From assembly GCF_002724055.1 (NCBI RefSeq), contig NZ_BDQY01000008.1, positions 45,399 to 109,398 of the forward strand: a stretch of 64,000 nucleotides of DNA. Direction: 5' to 3'. Source of the stretch: Tepidibacter mesophilus (GTDB taxonomy: Bacteria; Bacillota; Clostridia; Peptostreptococcales; Peptostreptococcaceae). The notes under the pieces were generated by a model. It was not told the DNA's origin. It searched no databases and saw nothing but the letters and a program-made list of their open reading frames with translations. The position numbers and the translations under genes are program-made. Below, in pieces: positions 17,357 to 24,481 of the stretch. Each line of letters starts with the position of its first letter. The stretch's first letter is position 1.

Positions 17357-18637
17357 ATGTTTTTTAAAGAAATTAATGAAATAGATTTAGGAGATACTCC
17401 TATTGATAATATATTTATAGATATATTTATGCCAATGGCTAATGGTACATACGTAAAAATTTATTTATTAGCTTATAAATATGCCTTTGATGCATCAAAG
17501 GCAGAAGTATCAAATCATACCTTGGCAAAGAATTTAAATATACCTCTATCAGATGTTTTATCAGCTTGGGATTTTTGGGAAGATAAAAAAATAATAAAAA
17601 AACATTTTAAAGAAGAAGATCAACAATGGGATTATTCAGTTGAGTTTTTAAATTTAAAGAAATTATATATAGAAAATATTATTAAAACTAATGATCCTAA
17701 AAAAGAAAGAACAACACCGAACGAACTTATATCTGTAACTCAAAATCCTAATATAACTAAGCTTTTTAATTATATAAATGAAATTATAAGCAGACCTTTA
17801 GTTCCAAATGAAAAAATTCAAATATTAGATATAATGGATAGATACAATATGGGACCAGATATGATAAAAAGTGCTTATGCCTACTCTAAGCAAAAAAGAG
17901 GGATAAAAAGTATAAAATACGTAGAAGGAATAATCAGAAATTGGTATGACAATAAGATATATACGATTGAAGATTTAGAACAATACTTTGCAAAAAATAC
18001 AGAGAGATTTGGTTTGTACAAAAAAGTTTTTAAAGAGCTAGGTTTTTATAGAGAACCTACTATGGAAGAAAGAAGAATCATGGATAAATGGATTGACGAA
18101 TTTAAATTTTCTAATGATTTAATAAGTTTTGCTTGTTCCAAATCTAAGAATACTTCAAATCCTACTATATCTTATATAGATGCTATACTTAAAAACTGGA
18201 ATGAAAAAGGATTTAAATCTTATCAGGATATAATCGATTATGATTCAAAACGCTCAGAAAGACTAGAGATATATAAAATTATATTCGAATCATTAGGATT
18301 TAAAAAACAACCTTCTAAAGAGGAAGTCCGAACTATGGATAAATGGGTAGATGATATGAATATTCCTATAGACTTAGTATTACATGCTTGTTCTAAGTCA
18401 AAGAATACTTCTAATCCATCTATAAACTATATTGATGCTATTTTAAATGATTGGAATAAAAAAGGATTCAAAACTATAGAACAAACTCAGCAAGAGGTTA
18501 AACAGACAAAATATGAACCTAAGTCTTATAGTTCTCCTAAAACAAAGCTTCATAACTTTGAACAAAGAACGTCTAAATATACACCAGATGAACTTGAAAG
18601 AATGATTTTAGAGAATCAAAAAAATAGATTTAAGTAG
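17357..18637 (+). CDS. DnaD-domain replication initiation protein with three DnaD repeats
   Basis: The 426-residue protein has an N-terminal winged-helix region (about 1-115) and then three DnaD/DnaB_2-type modules (about 135-200, 225-290 and 305-370), each ending in a YxxxILxxW-like helix (YVEGIIRNW, YIDAILKNW, YIDAILNDW). Modules two and three are close copies (both contain CSKSKNTSNP). The final 50 residues are charged. DnaD-type proteins remodel origin DNA and help recruit the helicase loader. The DnaI-like gene follows after 8 bases, forming a helicase-loading operon. The start has GAGGTG upstream; TATAAT at 17334-17339 is in the tail of the repeat unit. Confidence 0.88.
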   Translation: MFFKEINEIDLGDTPIDNIFIDIFMPMANGTYVKIYLLAYKYAFDASKAEVSNHTLAKNLNIPLSDVLSAWDFWEDKKIIKKHFKEEDQQWDYSVEFLNLKKLYIENIIKTNDPKKERTTPNELISVTQNPNITKLFNYINEIISRPLVPNEKIQILDIMDRYNMGPDMIKSAYAYSKQKRGIKSIKYVEGIIRNWYDNKIYTIEDLEQYFAKNTERFGLYKKVFKELGFYREPTMEERRIMDKWIDEFKFSNDLISFACSKSKNTSNPTISYIDAILKNWNEKGFKSYQDIIDYDSKRSERLEIYKIIFESLGFKKQPSKEEVRTMDKWVDDMNIPIDLVLHACSKSKNTSNPSINYIDAILNDWNKKGFKTIEQTQQEVKQTKYEPKSYSSPKTKLHNFEQRTSKYTPDELERMILENQKNRFK

Positions 18638-18645
18638 GTGATTAT

Positions 18646-19653
18646 ATGGATAATAATAAATTAAGAGATGTATTTATAAAATACGAAAACAATAGAGATA
18701 AGGCTAGAATAGATTTAGAAATGAGAAAAAATAAAGTATATAATAAGATTCCTCAAATCAAAGAGATAGACGATAAAATATTTCAAGTAGGGCTATCTTT
18801 AAGTAAAGCTGTATTGATGAATGAAAATGATAGAGAAGAAATAGTCCAAAAGTGTAAAATAGACATGGATAATTTAAAAAAACAAAAAGAAGATATATTA
18901 AAACAAAATGGAGTTCCACTTGATTATCTTCAAATGCATTATAATTGTTATAAATGTAAGGATAAAGGATTTACTAATGATGGATCAAAATGTGAGTGTC
19001 TTAAAAAAGAGCTTCTAAAGGATGCTTATAAAATTTCTAATTTTTCAAATCTTATTAAAAAGCAAAATTTCGATACATTCGATATAAATTTATTTCAAGA
19101 TGAAATAATTCCTCCTGAGGGATTATCTCAAAAACAAAACATGCTTAAGATAAATACTGATTGCGAAAGCTTTACTTTAAACTTTAATAAAGATAATGAG
19201 GAAAATTTATTGTTTTATGGTCCAACAGGAGTTGGGAAAACCTTCATGTGTAGCTGTATAGCTAAAAAACTTCTAGATAAAGGTTATACAGTTCTTTATG
19301 AAACATCTTATAATATAATCGAGATTCTTAAAAATTATAGATTTGAAAAAGACCATACTTATGAAGATAAAGGAAACTATAGATTATTATTTGAATGTGA
19401 TCTTTTAATTATAGATGACTTAGGATCTGAGATGACAAATGCCTTCACTATAAGTGAGATCTTTAATGTAATAAACTCAAGATTAATACATGGAAAAAAA
19501 ACTATAATATCTACCAATCTATCTCCTATGGAAATAGCTAATACCTATACAGATAGAATATTCTCTAGAATATCATCTCACTATACATTCTTAAAGTTTA
19601 TCGGAGAAGATTTAAGATGGGAAAATAAAAAACTAAGGATTAAAAATCCTTAG
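18646..19653 (+). CDS. DnaI/DnaC-type helicase loader ATPase
   Basis: The 335-residue protein has an N-terminal helical region (1-95), a small zinc-binding cluster (CYKCKDKGFTNDGSKCEC, about 104-121) and an AAA+ ATPase core with Walker A GPTGVGKT (about 190-197), Walker B LLIIDDLGSE and a sensor-1 STN. This is the layout of DnaI, which loads the replicative helicase DnaB at the origin. It pairs with the DnaD-domain gene directly upstream; dnaB itself is at 28991-30319. The stop codon lies inside the terminator stem. Confidence 0.9.
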   Translation: MDNNKLRDVFIKYENNRDKARIDLEMRKNKVYNKIPQIKEIDDKIFQVGLSLSKAVLMNENDREEIVQKCKIDMDNLKKQKEDILKQNGVPLDYLQMHYNCYKCKDKGFTNDGSKCECLKKELLKDAYKISNFSNLIKKQNFDTFDINLFQDEIIPPEGLSQKQNMLKINTDCESFTLNFNKDNEENLLFYGPTGVGKTFMCSCIAKKLLDKGYTVLYETSYNIIEILKNYRFEKDHTYEDKGNYRLLFECDLLIIDDLGSEMTNAFTISEIFNVINSRLIHGKKTIISTNLSPMEIANTYTDRIFSRISSHYTFLKFIGEDLRWENKKLRIKNP

Positions 19654-19661
19654 TTTTTTTA
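19627..19661. terminator. Bidirectional intrinsic terminator between helicase loader and tRNA operon
   Basis: Stem AAAAACTAAGGATT with its complement AATCCTTAGTTTTT, A/T tracts on both sides. It ends the plus-strand helicase-loader operon and the minus-strand tRNA operon. Confidence 0.85.
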
Positions 19662-19665
19662 TTGA

Positions 19666-19737
19666 AGCTAGTGATAGGAATCGAACCTACAACCTGCTGA
19701 TTACAAGTCAGCTGCTCTACCGTTGAGCCACACTAGC
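19666..19737 (-). tRNA. tRNA-Thr (anticodon UGU)
   Basis: The minus strand folds as a full cloverleaf with acceptor GCTAGTG / CACTAGC, anticodon loop CTTGTAA (anticodon TGT) and GGTTCGATTCC T-arm. CCA is not encoded (the next bases read TCA). It is the last gene of the tRNA operon, separated from tRNA-Asp by a hairpin. Confidence 0.93.
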
Positions 19738-19756
19738 ATGATAGTTTTTTATATAA

Positions 19757-19790
19757 TAAAAGCTCAAAGATATTTAATATCTATGAGCTT
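19757..19790 (-). terminator. Hairpin between tRNA-Asp and tRNA-Thr
   Basis: AAGCTCA (19760-19766) pairs with TGAGCTT (19784-19790), with an inner ATAT stem; on the minus strand it is followed by TTTTATTA. It could act as a weak terminator that lowers tRNA-Thr or as a processing site. Confidence 0.5.
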
Positions 19791-19805
19791 ATTCTTTGAA
19801 TTATT

Positions 19806-19882
19806 TGGCGACCTGGAAGGGACTCGAACCCTCGACCTCCAGCGTGACAGGCTGGCATTCTAACCAACTGAACTACCAGGCC
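19806..19882 (-). tRNA. tRNA-Asp (anticodon GUC)
   Basis: Cloverleaf on the minus strand with acceptor GGCCTGG / CCAGGTC, anticodon loop CTGTCAC (anticodon GTC) and encoded CCA at 19806-19808. Confidence 0.95.
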
Positions 19883-19889
19883 AAATAAT

Positions 19890-19965
19890 TGGTGGGCTCA
19901 ACAGGGCTCGAACCTGTGACCCCCTGCTTGTAAGGCAGGTGCTCTCCCAGCTGAGCTATGAGCCC
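19890..19965 (-). tRNA. tRNA-Val (anticodon UAC)
   Basis: Cloverleaf with acceptor GGGCTCA / TGAGCCC, anticodon loop CTTACAA (anticodon TAC), discriminator A and encoded CCA. Confidence 0.95.
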
Positions 19966-19974
19966 AATTATTAA

Positions 19975-20049
19975 TGGTGACCCCTAGGGGAATCGAACCC
20001 CTGTTACCGCCGTGAAAGGGCGGTGTCTTAACCGCTTGACCAAGGGGCC
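19975..20049 (-). tRNA. tRNA-Glu (anticodon UUC)
   Basis: Cloverleaf with acceptor GGCCCCT / AGGGGTC (one G-U pair), anticodon loop CTTTCAC (anticodon TTC), discriminator A and encoded CCA. Confidence 0.95.
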
Positions 20050-20055
20050 ATGCTT

Positions 20056-20131
20056 TGGTGACCCATCCGCGACTCGAACGCGGGACACCCTGATTAAAAG
20101 TCAGGTGCTCTACCGACTGAGCTAATGGGTC
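20056..20131 (-). tRNA. tRNA-Lys (anticodon UUU)
   Basis: Cloverleaf with acceptor GACCCAT / ATGGGTC, anticodon loop CTTTTAA (anticodon TTT), discriminator A and encoded CCA. It is the first intact tRNA of the operon. Confidence 0.95.
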
Positions 20132-20181
20132 AAAATATTGTTTAGTTTGCTTTATTAATCAGCCTAGTCTTAGTACTTAAT

Positions 20182-20209
20182 GTACCACTACCGACCGAGC
20201 TAATAGGTC
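20182..20209 (-). pseudogene. Decayed tRNA-Lys-like 5' half at the head of the tRNA operon
   Basis: The minus strand reads GACCTATTAGCTCGGTCGG, almost the same as the acceptor and D-arm of the tRNA-Lys just downstream (GACCCATTAGCTCAGTCGG). The anticodon and T-arm are no longer recognisable. It lies between the operon promoter and tRNA-Lys, so it is transcribed, and looks like the remnant of a tandem duplicate. Confidence 0.65.
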
Positions 20210-20235
20210 GTGTTTTTTCTTGCTGACAAGTATAT

Positions 20236-20264
20236 ATAATACTAGCTTTTTCTACATATGTCAA
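20236..20264 (-). promoter_or_regulatory. Strong promoter of the tRNA operon
   Basis: On the minus strand TTGACA (20264-20259), a 17-bp spacer and TATTAT (20241-20236), directly ahead of the tRNA remnant and tRNA-Lys. Confidence 0.85.
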
Positions 20265-20425
20265 CACTTTTTCCTATTTTTTTATTTTTTTAGATTATTT
20301 ATGTTAATTTAAGTATTCGTAGTCTTATTCTTAAATATATTTTCTGTTTGAATATATCCAAAATTTTATAAAATACCTATTTGTTTAGTCGAAAAGTAAC
20401 TGTATTAACATATTATTACTACCTC

Positions 20426-21262
20426 TTATTTAGTAAAAATATAATGTCCATTTAATTTACTTGTATTTCCACTTAAACTTATATTTCCATCAAATTTATT
20501 TCTATCAAATTTTAATTCGAAATTCTGATTGTCTTTTTCAGTTTTGCATTTAATATCATTGTCATTCAAATAACCTACATATGAATTATAGTATTGATTA
20601 ATAAAATTACCTGTGCTTTTTTCAAATTCATTATAAATCATAAATCCCACAACAATTCCTTCTTTAGAAACTATAAACTCGTTTGATTTTTCTATTATAT
20701 TGTTTTTATCCCTTATTTTACTTTCACTTTTCCAAACTCCAACTTTGTTTTGAGATACTATGTTTTTATTACTCATGCTCTTTTGTACCAAATTAGAATC
20801 ATACCAATCTAACCTTATTTTATCATTCTCTTTACCTATTTTAGTTACAATAAACCTAGGCTTCTCACTACTTAAAAGAACTTTTTGACTACTATTAATA
20901 GCAAATGTATCTTGGTATCCAAAAATATTACATACCATTTTATTTTTATTAACAAATATTATTTGCATCATGCCCTCATTTGTTGTTTCTGTTATACCGC
21001 CACACCTAAATCCAATAGTCTTAAAAATATCCTTTTTAGAACTATATGGTGCGAAAAAGTATACTTTTTCCCACTCAAACGATGTAATATCATTCAACGA
21101 TATAGTTGTATATTCTGTACATTTTTCTGTTATATTTTTCTGTAATGAAATAATATTATTTGAATCAATGTTATTATTTAGATTAAAATAAACAAATTTA
21201 GTAATCATACAAATAAAGAGTATTGCTAAAATTATAAATGCTTTTTTTAAATATTTATTCAT
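20426..21262 (-). CDS. Unknown membrane-anchored protein (278 aa)
   Basis: I do not recognise a named family with confidence. The start chosen is the ATG at 21262, because GGAGG lies 9 bases before it; the reading frame stays open further up but would include the ribosome site. The product has one N-terminal membrane helix (about 6-24) and then an extracytoplasmic domain. The stretch FEWEKVYFFAPYSSKKDI (about 60-77) resembles a W-K-V-Y-x-F-x-PY motif seen in small Firmicutes lipoproteins of unknown role. The second half is rich in N, K and D. It is the first gene of the accessory stretch next to the tRNA operon and stands alone on the minus strand. Confidence 0.6.
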   Translation of the reverse strand: MNKYLKKAFIILAILFICMITKFVYFNLNNNIDSNNIISLQKNITEKCTEYTTISLNDITSFEWEKVYFFAPYSSKKDIFKTIGFRCGGITETTNEGMMQIIFVNKNKMVCNIFGYQDTFAINSSQKVLLSSEKPRFIVTKIGKENDKIRLDWYDSNLVQKSMSNKNIVSQNKVGVWKSESKIRDKNNIIEKSNEFIVSKEGIVVGFMIYNEFEKSTGNFINQYYNSYVGYLNDNDIKCKTEKDNQNFELKFDRNKFDGNISLSGNTSKLNGHYIFTK

Positions 21263-21558
21263 TTCCATAGACCTCCACATAAAAATATATCTTTCTTTTA
21301 AATTTACTTAACTATTATGCGTGAGGCTGGTGCTATGATTCCTTATAAACTAAGCCCTCATTAATCACATCTAATATTAGCTTATGTATTCGTTTCATCA
21401 ATTGCATCATAAACTGTTTTTTCTAGATCATTGGTATCTTCATGTTGTACATAAAATATGTAATTGCACCCTTTAGTATCTTGCTTCTCCATTTTATAAT
21501 TAAAACTTAAATACTTTTAAATAGCTTACCTAACTCTATTTTTTCTATTATAAATTTA
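21263..21558 (-). other. Gap with a possible gene remnant
   Basis: No complete gene is visible. On the minus strand 21492-21382 holds an open stretch of 36 codons from an ATG (beginning MEKQDTKGCNYIFYV) without a ribosome site; the frame is open for a further 8 codons upstream. It may be the tail of a lost gene. No terminator or RNA is recognised. Confidence 0.3.
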
Positions 21559-21825
21559 TTATTTTTTTGTTCTAAACCACATATCGATTTTTTCTACTTT
21601 TTTAGTTGATTTTTCATTGCTTTTTAATTTTTTATAAATACGATCAACTCTTACATTTAACAGTTGTACTATTTCCTCAATAGTTTGCTTTTGAATATAA
21701 TACATCTTTATTTGCTCTATATCTTGATTCGATAGCTTTTTGTTTCTTCCAGCCTTTCTTTCATTCTTGGTTTTATTGTTTAACTTGTATTCTAATTCTT
21801 TTATGTAAAGTATCTGTAGTAACAA
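21559..21825 (-). CDS. Small resolvase-like helix-turn-helix protein or remnant
   Basis: The 88-residue frame contains NERKAGRNKKLSNQDIEQIK and then a helix-turn-helix-like stretch (IEEIVQLLNVRVDRIYKKL), the arrangement of the C-terminal DNA-binding arm of serine resolvases/invertases. The catalytic domain of a resolvase is missing. The start is a TTG with no ribosome site, two bases after the stop of the small membrane protein gene, so expression would rely on coupling. It is either a decayed resolvase end from a past mobile element or a small DNA-binding protein. Confidence 0.5.
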   Translation of the reverse strand: MLLQILYIKELEYKLNNKTKNERKAGRNKKLSNQDIEQIKMYYIQKQTIEEIVQLLNVRVDRIYKKLKSNEKSTKKVEKIDMWFRTKK

Positions 21826-21827
21826 AT

Positions 21828-22046
21828 TTAAAATATAATTTTATATAGAATATATGAAATTATACCACCTATTACCAATCCAATCATGAAAATATACATT
21901 TGCAAATATGTTTTTTTTAAATTATCATAGTAGCGCTCAAAAAATATAGGAAGATTATAATTTTTGTGTTTTTTATAATATAATCTGACTAATAAATAAA
22001 AACTATATCCTAAAGCAAAAGTGATTAAAATAAATAATTTATGCAT
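21828..22046 (-). CDS. Small two-helix membrane protein (72 aa)
   Basis: The 72-residue product has a hydrophobic segment at about 3-22, a short basic, aromatic-rich loop (23-48) and a second helix at about 50-70. No family is recognised. The ATG is preceded by GGGGCG-like purines. It is followed two bases later by the resolvase-like frame, suggesting a two-gene unit. It could also be part of a decayed element. Confidence 0.5.
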   Translation of the reverse strand: MHKLFILITFALGYSFYLLVRLYYKKHKNYNLPIFFERYYDNLKKTYLQMYIFMIGLVIGGIISYILYKIIF

Positions 22047-22077
22047 AGTAAAACGCCCCTATTCTCTATATAATATA

Positions 22078-22127
22078 TGTGTTTTATAAACATTATTATA
22101 TGAATATAATAATGTTTATAAAACACA
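22078..22127. repeat. 24-bp perfect inverted repeat with 2-base loop
   Basis: Arms 22078-22101 and 22104-22127 are exact complements (arm starts TGTGTTTTATAAACATT). The hairpin covers the last 11 codons of the 243-residue gene. No T-run follows on the minus strand, so a standard terminator is not certain; a decayed transposon end or mRNA-stabilising hairpin is possible. Confidence 0.8.
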
Positions 22128-22827
22128 ATAATTCAATGATTATTAAACTATTTATTAAAAAACAAATAGTTCTTGTTCTAATTATAAAATATATACTAAA
22201 AATAAAACATATAAAAAATATTAGAGAACTAATGTTTAAAATGAATTTTAAACATTTATTTTTAATTATTTTATCATGCGCTATATCTTGTACTAGATAA
22301 TGTTTTACATATGTTTTGTTTTTATAGTTAAATTTGCAATCTATATAAACTTTTTTATAGTTGTTTTCAAATATATTTAAATCTTTTTCATTTAAATTAT
22401 CCTCGTTTAAACAATTCATTTTATATGAAATATTGATTTCGGTAGGTTTTTTATTTATATAAGACGTATGTATATTAGCTAAATTTCCTGTAAGACTTAC
22501 ATACGAATACATTTGTTTATCTAATTTTGCTGTCAATTCAAAATCTTTTAATTTTTGATTTTTTTTGTTAGAAATTGATATGCTATATTCTAGATTTCTA
22601 TTGAAAATACTATCATTTAAATTTTTATTATCTACATCAAATAATTGAACATCAAATTTTTCTAATTTGAAAAAATCACTTTTTGATATTGGTTCGTATG
22701 TATAATTATCATTGATAAAATTATTTATTTTTTTATTAAATTGTGTATAATCTGCTAAAAACACAATAGATACCATAAGAATTAGTAAAACTATATATTT
22801 AACTTTTATTTTTTTATTTATTTTCAC
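22096..22827 (-). CDS. Unknown membrane protein with extracytoplasmic domain (243 aa)
   Basis: No family is recognised. The GTG start at 22827 has AAAGGA upstream. One membrane helix lies at about 9-26, then a charged extracytoplasmic region (30-185) with beta-rich text, and two closely spaced C-terminal helices (about 195-215 and 220-243). Codon use is very AT-rich, like its neighbours in this accessory stretch. It lies downstream of the secreted-protein gene at 22895-23776 on the same strand, but a palindrome between them (22851-22880) may separate the transcripts. Confidence 0.6.
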   Translation of the reverse strand: MKINKKIKVKYIVLLILMVSIVFLADYTQFNKKINNFINDNYTYEPISKSDFFKLEKFDVQLFDVDNKNLNDSIFNRNLEYSISISNKKNQKLKDFELTAKLDKQMYSYVSLTGNLANIHTSYINKKPTEINISYKMNCLNEDNLNEKDLNIFENNYKKVYIDCKFNYKNKTYVKHYLVQDIAHDKIIKNKCLKFILNISSLIFFICFIFSIYFIIRTRTICFLINSLIIIELLCFINIIIFI

Positions 22828-22850
22828 AATTATATCCTTTCTAAAAATTA

Positions 22851-22880
22851 AATAGAAGTATAATTAATTATACTTCTATT
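22851..22880 (-). terminator. 30-base perfect palindrome after the secreted-protein gene
   Basis: Half site AATAGAAGTATAATT, perfectly self-complementary over 30 bases, 15 bases downstream of the stop at 22895. It may terminate or attenuate minus-strand transcription before the next gene. Confidence 0.6.
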
Positions 22881-22894
22881 AATTTCTATAATTA

Positions 22895-23776
22895 TTATTT
22901 TCTTCTTACTCCAGGAATGTCTGGCTTATACTCTCTTGAATATCCACCGCGGGTTTTATAATCTTCTGAATAATACCCTCCTGTAAAATATGCTGTTATA
23001 GCTTGTTGTCTAATAACCTCTTTATTGTTTTTGTTAGGTGCTATTTCTATATATACTGGACCATAATCTTTTCCATTGCTTTTTACATTTTGATTTCTAT
23101 CTATTAAGAATAAAGTTGAATGAACAAATTTTTCTTCACTAAATGAATCCGCAAATGTTAACCACTTTTTACCCGATGTAGAATATTTCTTTTTAACATC
23201 TTTAACTTTTCCACGCAATGTATAAAAATGATAAGAATCCCTAGTTTCAACTCTTCCTGATTTTATCTCAGGATATTTTTCGTCAAAAAGATCTCCAGCA
23301 TTATATCCTAGTGCTCCTGCAAGTGTAACTGCTATAGATTTTGCTGGAGCTACAAAAGCGGTTCCTACGCCAATCCCAGTATTTACAAGTGTAGATAAAC
23401 TCAATACTCCAGTATCATCAATAACAGTTCCCATAGTATTTCTTTTAATAACCTCAACTTTACTTTCAGATTTTTTCAGTATATCATCATATGGGGATGT
23501 ATACGATGCAGATCTCTTTTTTCTGCTAGATGTTTTTAAATTTTCATCAACCATGTACTCTTCATCTACATCTTTTCCAAAATATTTCTCTGCGATTATA
23601 TCTCTTTCTTCTGGTGTTTTTGCATTTTTCATATCTTCAATATAATCTTGTGATAAAGTTTCTTGTCTGTTTATATCTTTATAATAATATTCATCAGAAG
23701 CAAAACTTATTAAACTACAACTTAATATCATTGATGCAGTTATTGCAAAACTTATTAATCTTTTTGTTTTTTTCAA
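22895..23776 (-). CDS. Secreted protein of unknown function with KRSA motif, ECF-promoter driven
   Basis: The 293-residue product starts at a TTG (GAGG upstream) and has a clear signal peptide (about 1-27, ending SFA). A charged segment (28-87) follows, ending in SSRKKRSASY (about 83-92), then a domain with a small-residue hydrophobic stretch (about 125-155, GIGVGTAFVAPAKSIAVTLAGALG) and a basic C-terminal part (160-293). No family is recognised. The KRSA motif also occurs in the divergent gene at 23989-24450, and both genes have matching ECF-type promoters back to back. A role in the cell envelope stress response of the nearby sigma factor is inferred; the hydrophobic stretch could also suit a membrane-active protein. 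Confidence 0.7.
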   Translation of the reverse strand: MKKTKRLISFAITASMILSCSLISFASDEYYYKDINRQETLSQDYIEDMKNAKTPEERDIIAEKYFGKDVDEEYMVDENLKTSSRKKRSASYTSPYDDILKKSESKVEVIKRNTMGTVIDDTGVLSLSTLVNTGIGVGTAFVAPAKSIAVTLAGALGYNAGDLFDEKYPEIKSGRVETRDSYHFYTLRGKVKDVKKKYSTSGKKWLTFADSFSEEKFVHSTLFLIDRNQNVKSNGKDYGPVYIEIAPNKNNKEVIRQQAITAYFTGGYYSEDYKTRGGYSREYKPDIPGVRRK

Positions 23777-23881
23777 TATTAAAACCTCTTTTCATATAAA
23801 TATTTTTTGTTATTATATAATCAAGATTCTCAGTCTCAAATGGCCATTTAAAAACTTAATAAAATCCTTTACATAAATAAA

Positions 23882-23907
23882 GACAAATGAAATTCAAAAA
23901 AGTTTCA
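23882..23907 (-). promoter_or_regulatory. ECF-type promoter of the 293-residue secreted protein
   Basis: On the minus strand TGAAAC (23907-23902), 16-bp spacer starting TTTTTT, TGTC (23885-23882) followed by TTTATTT. The -35 and TGTC-type -10 are those of ECF sigma factors, and the same arrangement runs the other way at 23925-23950. Confidence 0.72.
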
Positions 23908-23924
23908 CTTTTTTTATATTTTTT

Positions 23925-23950
23925 TGAAACTTTTTCTAATTTAATTTGTC
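23925..23950 (+). promoter_or_regulatory. ECF-type promoter of the DUF6147-like gene
   Basis: TGAAAC (23925-23930), 16-bp spacer starting TTTTT, TGTC (23947-23950) followed by TTTATTT. It is back to back with the matching minus-strand promoter; the -35 elements are 17 bp apart. Confidence 0.72.
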
Positions 23951-23988
23951 TTTATTTGTAGAAAGAAAAAATAAGGAGGATTTTTATT

Positions 23989-24450
23989 ATGAGAAAATTA
24001 GTTGCAATGATTTTGTGTAGTGTTTGTTTTTTATCATTTAGTTTAGTAAGTTTTGGCGAAGAGATTAGTTCTGAAAGTAATAACATCGAATTAGAAAATA
24101 CACGAATTAATCGTTCTAAAAGATCGGCTGATTATATTTCCTCAACAGATTGCGAAATAGATTTTTATTATAGCAAGGGAAAATTAGTGGTAAGTGGACA
24201 TACAAAAGCATATGATAATGTAGATAATGTGTCTATTTTAATTTATGTTCAAAAATATGATGAAAGCTCAAGAAAATGGAAAAATATTTATACAATATCA
24301 AAGAATGAAAAAAATTCAGATTCTATAAGATGTTCACAGTCTTATACTGTTTCCTCTGGAAAATATAGAGCCCAATCTTATCATGAATTAAAAGAAGGGT
24401 CTTCAACTGAAACAGAAAGAAATACTACAAAAACAATAAAAGCAAATTAA
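23989..24450 (+). CDS. Secreted DUF6147-like protein with KRSA motif
   Basis: The 153-residue protein has a signal peptide (about 1-23, ending SFG), a short acidic segment, the motif NRSKRSADYISS (about 41-52) and a C-terminal beta-rich domain (55-150) with GKLVVSGHTKAYDNVDNVSILIYVQ-like text and a final SSGKYRAQSYHELKEGSSTE stretch. This matches my memory of the DUF6147 family of small secreted clostridial proteins. The function is unknown. GGAGG precedes the ATG. It is driven by an ECF-type promoter and ends at a terminator; the sigma/anti-sigma pair lies convergent, 32 bases away. Confidence 0.75.
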   Translation: MRKLVAMILCSVCFLSFSLVSFGEEISSESNNIELENTRINRSKRSADYISSTDCEIDFYYSKGKLVVSGHTKAYDNVDNVSILIYVQKYDESSRKWKNIYTISKNEKNSDSIRCSQSYTVSSGKYRAQSYHELKEGSSTETERNTTKTIKAN

Positions 24451-24472
24451 AAGGGGGCTTAGGCCCTCTTTT
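24449..24472. terminator. Intrinsic terminator between convergent genes
   Basis: Stem AAAAGGGGGC / GCCCTCTTTT-like with TTA loop and a T-run, directly after the stop codon at 24450. Confidence 0.75.
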
Positions 24473-24481
24473 GATTTACTC

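Noticed and set aside
20132..20264. Integration (att) site at the tRNA operon
   Set aside because: Integrations usually duplicate the tRNA 3' end; the remnant here is the 5' half and in the same orientation, so a decayed tandem duplicate is likelier.
22079..22300. 73-codon frame opposite the 243-residue membrane-protein gene
   Set aside because: It starts inside the inverted repeat, has no ribosome site and mirrors the coding strand of a longer gene.
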